DNA of 64,000 bases, taken from the NCBI GenBank assembly GCA_023375675.1, contig JALQBC010000003.1, forward strand, positions 1,550,001 to 1,614,000, read 5' to 3'. The stretch is from Cytospora piceicola. Its lineage: Eukaryota > Ascomycota > Sordariomycetes > Diaporthales > Cytosporaceae. Positions 11,805 through 21,624 of this stretch are shown one piece after another. Below the pieces are notes generated by a model. It made no database searches and was not told where the DNA came from. It worked only from the letters and a program-made list of their open reading frames with translations. The first letter of the stretch is position 1. Each line of letters opens with the position of its first letter. The position numbers were made by a program, and so were the translations under genes.

Positions 11805-13711
11805 ATGGCCGATACTTCCAAAGCCATCGAGGCCCTCAAGGACTCACGCCCGCCTGCAACGGACCGCTTCACCTACCTCACCCTCATTGAGCAGTTCCTC
11901 TCACCTGAGATACTGCCCACGCTGAACGAAATACTGCAAGATGCGAATCTCACCTCAGAGATTGGATGGGACCTTGTTGACATGCTGATTCCTCTCGAGG
12001 GGTCAGAGACATGCCTGGAGACTGTAGCACGGTTGGGCAACCCACGCGAGTGCATCATCAAGGTGTTGGAAGTGCTGGAAGGTCTCCATGTGCCTGGGGA
12101 CGGGAATGGACTGGATGATCTGGATATAAACGGCGGCGAGGAGGAGAGCAACCAGCAGTCTGTCTCGGCAGAAGAGGCGAACAGGCGCTTCATAACTCTT
12201 CTCGGAATGCTCGCCATCCTGCACAAGCGCATCAAGACCAAGTACCCCTCGCGCTTCCTTGCAACCAGTCTCCTCGCCGTCTACAAGATGTACCAACCCA
12301 ACCAAGAACAGACAGCCTCGGTCCTCAACCTCGTGCACTCCCTGTCCGGCCAGAGAGCACGACCACCGCTGCCCCAGCGGAAGTCCAGTGTCAACGTTGC
12401 CAACCCGGATCAGGATGGTGACGCATCGAAGAACGCACCGGACCCGGAGGCCGAGCAGGAGGGTGACGTGTCTGAGGAGGAAGAGGTCCAGAGGAGGCTG
12501 CTGCTGTCTTTCACCAGCTGTGTACTGGAGTCATACGTGAACAAGAACGAAATGGCCTGGTCGCGGAGGTTACTGGAATTCTACAACCCCGAGAAGGTTG
12601 TACCTGGAAGGATAACGGCCACCCAGGCCTTTAGAGAAGACCAGGAACTGCTGAATCGGGATGCCATGGTGGGGAAGTTGGTGGTACGTGATTTGGATTC
12701 CCCCCTTGTGCGACATGTGTACTGACAATTCTGCCACAGGCACTTACCCGAGACCTTGGCCTGGACACGTGCTCAGAGTCTCTCATCCATGATATTTGCA
12801 ACCAGCCGGTCAACAGGCAGCCGCTGAGGAACACGGAAGATGTGACTAGCGCGGAGGACATCGGACTCTCGACTGGCGGCACAGTCTGCCTCCTCGCATA
12901 CTGGGTCTTCTCATCCACAGTCTTCGATGCGGACCAACCCCAGCCCAAGATGAACATCTTCCCCGACCACTACAATCTCCTCGAGAATTTCCTGGGCGAG
13001 CAAGCGCAATCACAAATCCAGCAAGACCCGGCAACTGTCGAGGCAATCCTCGTCCTCGGCCTGTGGCTCGAGGAAAACAAACTCATCTCGGGCAAGGACC
13101 AACCAGACTTTATGTCCTACCACCACGCCCTCACCCTCTGCGCCGTGTTCCACCCTTCACTACACGTCCGCAACGCGGCCGTCACGCTCGCAGGCCTCGT
13201 GCTTCATGACGACCCCGACGACGCAGACCGCCTCAGGATCCTAGGCGACCTCCTCGAGAACGCGCCGTTCGCCTCCCTCAAGGCGTGCGCGCTGACCTGG
13301 CTGCGCGAGGAGCTCATCTCCGCAGAAAAGGACAAGAGCAGCGGCGGCAACAACGCCTTCGCGACGCAGCAGTGTATCGAGGAGCTGCAGTACTCCATCT
13401 TCCCGAACCTGGTCGACACGCTGGAGAAGGCCGGCCCAGAGGCTCTGCTGGAGTACTGGACCGAGAACTCGGCCTTCCTGATCCAGGCGGCCAATTTCGC
13501 GTATTTCTTGTTCGCCTCGGACGCCTGCAAGGGCGTGGTACCCGGCGCTATGGGCGCTGCCGTCGAGCAGAGGTATGTGGAGCCGCTGCTGGCTGCGGCG
13601 GTGAGGCTGGAGGATACGATAAAGAAGGAGGGGGACGACGAGGGCGCCCAGGGTGTTCTGTTGGAGCTGGATATTCTTCAGACGAGGTTGAAGGGGCTAC
13701 CGCTTCACTAG
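11805..13711 (+). CDS. YAP1-binding protein / Alf4-glomulin family protein
   Basis: Two exons, 11805-12683 and 12740-13711, join in phase 0 (GTACGT donor, CTGAC branch, CAG acceptor) to give 616 residues. The protein is almost wholly alpha-helical and HEAT-like, with an acidic linker (EEEEV) near residues 210-235. The segment order and motifs such as GWDLVDMLIPL, LGMLAILHKRIK, FHPSLHVRNAA and KACALTWLREEL match the fungal Ybp1/Ybp2 (Kinetochor_Ybp2; YAP/Alf4/glomulin) family. In yeast, Ybp1 binds the AP-1 factor Yap1 and supports its peroxide-dependent oxidation, while Ybp2 is also linked to kinetochores. Which role applies here cannot be read from sequence. It is convergent with URB2, with 254 bases between the stops. 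Confidence 0.9.
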
Positions 13712-13965
13712 ATGCTCTGCTCTGTGTGGGGAATTTAGGGCTGGGTTGGTGGAAGCTGGACCTTCGGGCTGAACTGCTGGCACCTCTAGAGGATACTGTG
13801 TTTAATCTATGTTGGAGTTGTCTTGCGAAGATGTGCTGTTAACTTTAATGGCGATGTCACGCAGGGGTAGGGGGGATCCGAGCCGGGAATCAAGTAGCAT
13901 ATTTTTTTGCATTAAACCACTCCATCCCCATAATAAGTACTAGGCTACCAAAACCAGACAACACC

Positions 13966-16900
13966 TTAAATGCCGCTCCACTTTCCAAACTTGACATACT
14001 GCTTGTACAACTCCCTGAAAATAGCCCTCCCGCTCCCATCCACCGCCTCGTTCAGGATCCTCCGTCCCTCGGGCGTCGTGACATCCAGGATCGAGTACAC
14101 CCCGGACTGGAGCGCCTCCCGCACGACCCGCGGCACCGGGTTCTCCAGCTGCAGCTTGATGTAGAGCATCAGCACGAGGTACATGTGCTGGCCGGCGGAC
14201 CTCTTGGCCGCGTCGACCGCTGAGTCGAGGGCGCCGGGGCCTTGGCCGCGCGTCACGGACGCCACGCTGGGCTCGCAGATGAGCGTGAGGAGGCGGGAGA
14301 AGACGGCCGCTTGTTTCCGCTGGACGGCAAAGAGGGACGTGGTGGTGGCGGATGAGGAGTTTGCCTTGTTGACTACAAGGAGGCGGAGCAGGGACTGCAG
14401 GGCCGTGACGAGCAGGTGGAAATGGCCTTCGAGTCGGAGGCGGTGGCGCTTGATGAGGACCTCGACGAGGCGGCAAAGCCAGATGTACGTCCTGGGGGAC
14501 GTCCGGACTTCTTCGGACATCCGTGATACGGAGGCAGAGATCGTGGAGATGGTGCTCAGGGTGACCTCGGTGTTCCATTGTTTCATGGCGCTTGCCTTCT
14601 TATCGAGGAGCAGTTCCATTGTCTGCCCGATCAAGACAAACTCGGCCGCGGACAATGCTTTGGGTAGCCGGTTGGCCAGCACGCTTTGCAGTGCCGCAAA
14701 GTCCACCTTGTCTGCGGTCGATCGAAGGGGAGGTTCTGATTCGAATTAGTTTCTGTTGAAAGATGGCAGGGAAAATGAGGACTTACCGTTCTCCGTTCGA
14801 ATAAGTCGGTAGATGGCGAGCAGATGTCCCGTGATATCAGGATCGTCGCGCAACCTCTGGCTGATTGATGTGAAATAGACATTTCTTGCCTCCTCACTCA
14901 TGGTCTTCAACACAAGGTCGATATACTTGTGAATATCGCCGGGACTCGCAAGCACCATGCGGGCCGGGCTATCGACATCTGACTTCCGTAGAATGACATC
15001 TGCCATGATGTTGAACGGGTCCTTGACTGTCTCGCCAAAACACTCGAAGAGCAGCCCCTTCAGGCGCCAACCAGCCTTCGTTCCTTTCCGGCAGAGTTTA
15101 TCACTAAGGCTTTCCAAGCTTGTCCTGGATGCCAATAGACCATCTCTCATGGTTGCAGGCAGCACCTCATCTAGCTGCTCAATGATCACAAGTGAGAAGC
15201 ACGTCGTGTGACCCTGCTTCAACCAGTTGGCATCGTCGCAAATCCTACTAATGTAGTCGGTCTTTAGACAGTGGGCGAGCATCAAAGACAGATGCTCCTT
15301 CAACATGGCCGAATCAGCGGCATCTTGTGCCTGGCGCTTGAGCTTCGAATTCTCCACAGCAACGACCAGCGACCTGAGGAGTATTGGGCGGTAAGATTGG
15401 CTCTCAGTCACCTGGACGGGCCAGGCAAGCGCAACTCGGGAGGCCTCTGTCAAGTAGGCTCGTTCACGCTTATCCAAGCTGGAGGTCATTTGCTTGAGTG
15501 AAAGCAATGCCAGAGCTTCAAACAGCTTCAATGTTTCGTATGTCTGCCCCATACCCGAATCGCTTGTTTCGTCCCCTTTGGCTTCAATATTGGCCACGAG
15601 GGATTTGCCAACTGTGACCAGATCTGCAAACTCCATGCCGTCGTAATATGAAGGCTTTTTCATGAGTTTGACCATCAAACTCAGAAGGCTCGCTGTCGCG
15701 TCCGACGCACCAACAGCTTGCTTCTTTGGCAAATTCGATACGAAGAAAAGTGTTGAAGGTAAAATCTTCTCCCGTTGTTCCCGCGTTATTGCTTCAGAGG
15801 GAATGTCAAGTAAGAGTTGGACAGCCGTGTGGACTTGTCGAGGATCCCATTTTTTCTTGTTGCCTTGCTCACGTGCAAGTATGCTCATGGCATGGCCCAC
15901 CAAGGAACTGGCATACTTGTGGTTGCCCAGGTTGACTTCGTTGTACAATACCGAGCGAGCCGTGATACTTGAGAGGTCCGCCGTGTCTGCATAACCAAGG
16001 AAGTCTGGGAGGAACTCGGCGCCAAGATCTGATCTGGCCACAAGGTCAATCGCGCGGCAAGATTCGAAGAACGACAAGCTGTGGATGCTTTCTGGTGTTG
16101 TTGCTTTCTGTCCATCCTTCTTAAGCCGTTGTAGGAAGGCCCACGCCATGCTCGACGCATCAGACTCATGGGGACCGCCAGGGTGATTTGCCAACCAGAA
16201 TGCACTGCAGCAACGGAACGCTGCCAAAGTCGCGGGATCCAGCATATCTCCTTTCTTCAGTGTTTTCTTTAAGTCTGCTTCAACCTTTCCCCAGATCAGA
16301 CCAACATCGTTCAGCGTCGACTGCGAAACAGTCTTCTCGACAACGCGCCACCATCGTGCCACCATCGACCCTTCCAAACGCTTGAGTTTGACTTTGGAGG
16401 CCAACTCGAACAGTCGAATGTTAACTGCATCAATGAATTCTTCTTCCGTGATGCCCTTAGAGATAGCGTCGATAATGACGAGTAACGCTCCCTTTTTGAA
16501 TGAAGCTTCTTGAGAGTCAAGCTGGTCAAGGAGAGTGCCCAATTGCATCGTGTTGATGGCCGGTTGCAAAAGGTCCGAAATAGTCTCGACGACCTGGGTG
16601 CTGGACCAGATGTTCTTGAGAATGGTGTGCTCTTCGCCTTTCGCAAGGCACTCGGAAAGGATTTCAACCCATTTTACAACGAACCATGGGAGGTTCCGAC
16701 CCTTCGCAGATCCCTTTGCCAGCGATACAATGAACTCAACCAAGTCGGATTCTGCAAGGGATTTGAACGCAGGGTCATCCAGGGTCTTAATCTGTTCGAG
16801 AATTTCGTTGAGTAGGGTCTGTCCCTCTACGGATATAAGGAAGACATCAACGTCGACGTGCGCGACTCTTGAGACCAAGTTCAAGTCCACTTTCCCGGAG

Positions 16901-18217
16901 TCGCTCGTGTACTGCCTGCACACTGTGCGTAGGCTTTCCAACGAGATGCTAGACTTGTTGTCCATGGCTGTGTCAAGCACAACCTTCATCGCTGGATTCC
17001 GTCGAGCCGGCTCAGCAGCGCGCATAGGCTCTTCGATGACCTCAAAGACCTTCTGAGTCCAGTCCTCATGGTCCTTCTTGGCACTTGCATCATCAATCGA
17101 GTAGGGAGTTTTGGTAGCGAGACTGAAAAGCACAGGGCCGGAAGCAGTTGGCATGAAACTCGTCACATCGACAGCAGCCTTAATTATTGCGATTTCCTTG
17201 CGGTTCAAGAATGCTGCCCTTGCCGGAAGTATCATGTTCTTGATGAAGAAGCGACGCAGGTCTCGCGTCCAGGTAATTTTGACCTGAGGATCTACGACGA
17301 GTTCCTTTGAGCGGTCCAATTTTGCCAAGAGGATGGACCCGGTAGGGTAAAGAGACATTGCCACCTCGGCGGCATCGCCGCTACTCTGGAGGTGAAGGTC
17401 CCATAGTGATGTGAAGGTAGACAACCATGAAGCTTCATTCTCGGCGAGCTCAGGCTCCTGCTCGTTCAGTGCAAGGTCGCAGATTGTCAACAACGGTCGC
17501 AGGAATTCCATGGCGTCCTTGGCAGGTGATGAAAATAGCGACTTGACATGTTCGGCTCCCATCCGCACATTTGAAGGCACGCCAGCTTCTACCGAGTCAA
17601 GCCTCGCTAGGAGAGTTCGAAGGGCATCAAACAAGGATTCTGCCGTTTTGAGGCATCCACGGGGCTGTTGGAGGTCTTTCAAGTCGAAAAGCACCCCGGG
17701 AGATCGCTTCCTCTTCTTCGATGTCCTTTTGGGACCTGCACTCTGGGCATCGACCATATCCACGTCGGAAGAAGGGTCGACTTTCGCTGAGGTCTCGTCT
17801 TGCGGTTTCGATATTTCTGTGAGCGTCTGTTGTAGTATAGGTATGAAGCGTCGATCGGCAAGAGACTTGGCAAGTGAAAATAGAGGCACCCTCCCAAAAA
17901 CGGAAGCCATGACATTCCACGCCATGGGGTATCGGCGGAACTGCTCCGCAGCCGTGGTCGAGCCGTTCATATTCTTGAGGAGCCATCGTAATATGAGTTC
18001 TTCTGACGCGTGGAAAGAGCCGGCGGCGGACTTCGAGAGTAGGGACCAAAGGTTCGAAAGGGTGTCGGGTATCGAGTCGGCGCTGCTCTGGTCAAGAGAC
18101 CTAGCTGCCTTGATGAGGGCATCACCCGAAGGCTGCGCTGGAATCAGTCTTACTGAAAGCGGGTTTAGAGTGAACATTGGGTCCATATCTTACCTTTACG
18201 AGCTCTCCAGACGACAT
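13966..18217 (-). CDS. urb2: Urb2/Npa2 family 60S ribosome-biogenesis factor
   Basis: Three exons, 18217-18194, 18132-14787 and 14735-13966, give 1379 residues. The first exon is only 24 nt (MSSGELVK): AAG|GTAAGA donor, CTGAT branch and CAG acceptor join it in phase 0 to the long exon. This start is preferred over the in-frame ATG at 18186, which falls inside that intron. The last intron has GTAAGT, CTAAT and CAG. The protein is a long helical-repeat protein. A basic nuclear or nucleolar signal (KRTSKKRKR) lies near residue 140, and the C-terminal ~230 residues (exon 3) match the Urb2/Npa2 C-terminal domain (e.g. LRLEGHFHLLVTALQSLLRLL, REALQSGVYSILDV). In yeast Urb2 works with Urb1 in early nucleolar pre-60S particles and 27S pre-rRNA processing. 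Confidence 0.92.
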
Positions 18218-18593
18218 TGCCTTATAAACTACACTCAGGCTTTCACGATAATATCCTTCGTCCTGGTTGAGGACGTCTTAACATTCCAATGTTCTCTAAC
18301 TGGTCCCAAAAAGTTAAGCTACCGATAAAAATTCTGCCAGAATTATTCCCCTGTCGGGAAAGCGGTCAGATGCTTCCTTGCTTAGCCGGGCAGCTTTCCG
18401 TCCAGGGCAATTCGAAAACCAGCCGGAGACAATCTAAGCTGCATCGCGAATCCAAACAAAACGTCACACTCACGCATTTAACGCGTCCCAATTCAAATAC
18501 TTTTCAAGATGTGAGTCTCCCCCAAAGCTACAGAATTCCAATTGACACAAACTGATGCGTCAACTCTACAGTTTTCCCCATCATCCATCCACA
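18218..18593. promoter_or_regulatory. Shared divergent promoter, URB2 / MIC10
   Basis: Only 376 bases separate the URB2 start (minus) from the MIC10 start (plus), so both must be driven from here. A candidate 5' UTR intron for MIC10 lies at 18511-18571 (GTGAGT donor, CTGAT branch, CAG acceptor), which leaves about 290 bases of potential promoter. No TATA box is evident. Confidence 0.7.
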
Positions 18594-18972
18594 ATGGCAG
18601 AGACCTCCGTTCCCGTACCACCCCCGAGCACTGTCTCGCGCCCAGTCAGTGAGGCACTTTTGAATGAGAAGGTATGACAATAGTATTGAACAAGGCTCCC
18701 TTCGAACGGTTGAGAGTAGTGAGCCATATCAGGCTGAGACGAACGAGGACTGACCTTTCTTCCTTGTAACCTTATAGTGGGACCGATGCCTTTCCAACCT
18801 CCTGATCAAGTCCACCCTCGGCCTCGGTTTCGGCGTCGTTTTCTCAGTGCTTGTGTTCAAGCGCAGGGCATGGCCAGCGATCGTTGGTGTTGGTTTCGGT
18901 GCGGGTCGGGCATACGAGGAGTGCAACTTCAGCTTGAAGCAGGCCGCCAGGGACATTAGGAAGCACGCATGA
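18594..18972 (+). CDS. mic10: MICOS complex subunit Mic10
   Basis: Exons 18594-18671 and 18778-18972 (GTATGA donor, TAG acceptor, phase 0) give 90 residues, the usual size. After a short Pro/Ser/Val N-terminus, WDRCLSNLLIKSTLGLGFG starts the first membrane hairpin arm, KRRAWP is the positively charged loop, and GVGFGAGRAYEEC is the second arm. The two glycine-rich motifs (GLGFG and GVGFGAG) are the oligomerisation motifs of Mic10. The protein sits in the inner mitochondrial membrane at crista junctions, where its oligomers bend the membrane. This short gene has no long single ORF because its first exon is only 26 codons. Confidence 0.95.
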
Positions 18973-19326
18973 TTCGACTAGACCACGCGGACAGGGCGCA
19001 GGACAAATACGAATGATACACACACACTCACACACACACACGCACGCATCACCCTCACCATCGATTCCAAGCGAGACAATATCTGTCCAAAATGCATCAA
19101 GCTAGAGATGGACCCAGAAGGGTAGTAAGAAGTGGCAGTGGACGAGAGACGGAGCATGTTTGGCGAAGCGGCGGAGGTGATGGCTTGCGGTCAGCGATGT
19201 AGAAGATTTGTAACAGGTATGAATAGAACTGTTGACGTTTCACAGGTCTCTACAAACGTCTAGGTGACAGAATTCTCCTTGCACCCCGGGATCAGAAGTA
19301 TCTACAATCCCTCCGGCAGGAATAGT
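18973..19326. other. Intergenic region with CA repeat
   Basis: A 354-base interval between the convergent MIC10 and 19327-20172 genes. It holds a (CA)n tract at about 19016-19047 and otherwise looks like 3' UTR sequence. Confidence 0.6.
19016..19047. repeat. (CA)n microsatellite
   Basis: An interrupted CA dinucleotide tract about 45 bases beyond the MIC10 stop, probably in its 3' UTR. Confidence 0.9.
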
Positions 19327-20172
19327 CTATCCTGTTACACTCCTTCCCTCAACTCTGATCCCGAGGTGTCCAGCACAGTGTCTTCTTTCTTCGGTGAACA
19401 TTAAATGTCGGTTCACCCCCGATGGGTCGTCATATCCGGAAGTCAATGCCTCAGCGTTCTCGACAATGGCAGGCGTGGGAGACGGTGCGCAGATTCCTAT
19501 ATGATCAGCGGCCAATGCTTCCACCATGGCCGCCTGGTCAACTGCACCCAATCTGGGAGACTTGGGAGACCTGGGCTTTGCGATGGCTGCTGCCATGAGA
19601 CCCATTACCACCCAGACCTCGCGAGGGTTGAATTCTTCCAGTTTTGACCCTGAGTCCGTAACAAGGTTGTCCGGGGATTTTCTGGAATGCGTCGCCGGCG
19701 GGGCTGCCATCGGCGAAGCAATCGCTTCGTCAATCATTTCTCTGATACCCTGTTGAACACTGCAGGCCGAATCTGAATCCGTAAGGAAGCTGCTCAACGG
19801 AGTATCTAATCCCACAAGCTCGTCTAGCCCCCCGAGCTTTCTCTGTTGGTGAAGGTACTGAGATTCCAATGCTGCTTGGCTCCAAGTACGACTGCGGCAA
19901 ATCTTTCGAGGATCTTTACGAAATTCATCGCCGATAGTGTTAGCGTCAATGGAAGAGTTCGTAGTCGAGGACGAGGTGGCCATGTTTTTGCTGTGCCTTC
20001 TCTTGCGCGAGAAGGCATGCGGTCGCGCAAGTATCCAGATGATAAGACAGAGTTGGCTAACAAGGAAGAGTGTGCCGAACGTTACCACGAGGACCCCTGT
20101 GCGGCTGGTCTCGCACCTCTTGTCGAAAACGGGAGTGGCGCACGCTGGCGACCGTTCTTCGGATAGGACCAT
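19327..20172 (-). CDS. Single-pass membrane protein of unknown function
   Basis: A single uninterrupted frame of 281 codons with ATG at 20172. Residues about 26-49 (TGVLVVTFGTLFLVSQLCLI and following) form one strong hydrophobic span, followed at once by a basic run (SRKRRHSK), which predicts a short lumenal or external N-terminus and a cytosolic tail. The tail is Ser/Thr-rich and probably disordered, with two moderately conserved-looking helical patches (WSQAALESQYLHQQRKLGGL and REVWVVMGLMAAAI). A second weak hydrophobic patch near residue 190 is too short to be a sure membrane span. I do not recognise the family. It lies convergent with MIC10 and upstream of the Smr gene on the same strand. 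Confidence 0.62.
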   Translation of the reverse strand: MVLSEERSPACATPVFDKRCETSRTGVLVVTFGTLFLVSQLCLIIWILARPHAFSRKRRHSKNMATSSSTTNSSIDANTIGDEFRKDPRKICRSRTWSQAALESQYLHQQRKLGGLDELVGLDTPLSSFLTDSDSACSVQQGIREMIDEAIASPMAAPPATHSRKSPDNLVTDSGSKLEEFNPREVWVVMGLMAAAIAKPRSPKSPRLGAVDQAAMVEALAADHIGICAPSPTPAIVENAEALTSGYDDPSGVNRHLMFTEERRHCAGHLGIRVEGRSVTG

Positions 20173-20673
20173 GTAGTTGGGATTGTTTCAGGTGAAACGT
20201 GGTTGTACCAGCTGTAGGAGCAAAACTGCCAATCTGAAAGGACTGTGCTGGAAACGTGATTCTTGATGTAGTGTTTGGGAGGGACGAGATTGCTGCGGTT
20301 CTGTCTTGTAGGTCGTTTGCACGGCGTAGGCATGTCGATTAAAAGTAATACTGGTTCTTAAGGGTTTCAAAAGGCAATAAGGTGCTGCGAAGAGATACCT
20401 AGGTAGACATCTATTATCATATTGAGTTCCGATTCCAAATTGGGTGATTCATGTGGGCATATCGCTCATTGTTGACATACATCCCTCAAAGCATTCCGGA
20501 GGCAATTACGAGCCGCCACTGAGGAAGTTACCACAACCATTAACCCTTCCTTCTTTTCTGGGCGTGACGAAGTATGCCTCCCCTAAACACTTGCATCTGT
20601 CCAGGTGGACCCAAAATAGGCCACCACCACAAAATTAAGACGCCAACCAGCAGCGTCTTTCCGAGCAAGTCCT
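20173..20673. other. Intergenic region
   Basis: About 500 bases between two minus-strand genes; no coding frame. It contains one ATACCTAGGTAG palindrome (about 20394-20405), a motif that recurs in intergenic DNA of this window. Confidence 0.55.
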
Positions 20674-21624
20674 TTACATAACAACGCAGCAGTCGCCCAG
20701 CTTTTTGACGAGCTTCGACACAATCTTGCTCTGCAAGTCTTCCTCACCCGGCTGTTGTTGCTGTGGTTGCGACGTAACCGGAGGCCTTGCTTGCTGCTGG
20801 CCATGTTGCTGGCCATGTTGCTGGCCATATTGCTGGCCATGGTGCTGCTGCTTACCAGCATGCTGCCCTCCACCATATCCGTTGCCCGTCTGCGTGGAAG
20901 GCAGGGGTGGCATCTCGGAGATTTCGTGGCCCTGGAGATTCACATATATCCGGCCTTCGTTCTCCTCGGTCCTGTACTGCAGCCCCAGCTCTTGGCACAG
21001 CTGCTCGACCCTGGGCCTGATCTTCTGGACGTGGTTGGCCGAGTGGTTTCCCTTTCCGACAATGACATGGAGGTGCGTCTGGCCCCTCGCCTGTGCGTCT
21101 CTTATCCGCGCCTCGAGCATGTCTTCGGCCTCCTCTACAAACTGGCCGTGGAGATCGATCGTGTCGTCGGGAACCTTGTCCTGGGCATTGTTCGCACGGA
21201 AGATGTACTGGGATGCCTGCTTGTTATACTGCTCCATCTTCGCGGCGTGCTCCTTGCCCTCGTTGCTAAACTGCTTAGCTTCGGCGCCATCGCCATTCTC
21301 GTAGGCTTGATGAGCCTGGCGGGTAGGTGTCAGTTAGGGCAACGGAGGGCCTTATGGCATGTAAGGGCGGGATCGTACCCTATCGAAGCACGCGTTGCGC
21401 TTCGAGGCTTCAGCCCGGGCCAAATCTCGGAGGCGGTCGTATTCCGTTTCTGTGTCGTCGTTGTCTCCCTGATGCGAATAGGCTATTGTGCGGCGCAGCT
21501 TTCAGGTCAGAATCGTTTCGACATTATTCACGTTGTGCCGGGACGCAGTGATGGAATACAGGATCTTACCGTGACCACCCAAACGCGTCGAGTTCTGCTG
21601 GTGCATGGGGATCGATTGAGCCAT
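20674..21624 (-). CDS. DUF1771-Smr domain protein with CaaX-like C-terminus
   Basis: Three exons (21624-21570, 21464-21379, 21315-20674) give 260 residues. DUF1771 occupies about residues 20-75 (YDRLRDLARAEASKRNACFD, then KQFSNEGKEHAAKMEQYNKQ). The Smr domain follows at about 80-155, with the hallmark LHG (IDLHGQFVEEAEDML) and the GKGNHS loop. Smr domains bind or cleave nucleic acid, and related DUF1771-Smr proteins are nucleases or RNA-binding factors. A Gln/His/Gly repeat tail (HGQQ units) leads to the end KKLGDCCVVM, in which CVVM fits a CaaX prenylation motif preceded by another Cys. Intron 1 must use the second acceptor (GGGAG) rather than the nearby CAG to keep frame, which is slightly unusual. 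Confidence 0.9.
20795..20850 (-). repeat. In-frame HGQQ-coding minisatellite
   Basis: Four near-identical 12-nt units within the Smr gene encode repeated (H/Y)GQQ. The tract joins the folded Smr domain to the C-terminal CaaX-like tail. Confidence 0.85.

Noticed and set aside
17411..18328. Plus-strand frame of 305 codons
   Set aside because: Antisense to URB2, which has domain matches and proper introns.
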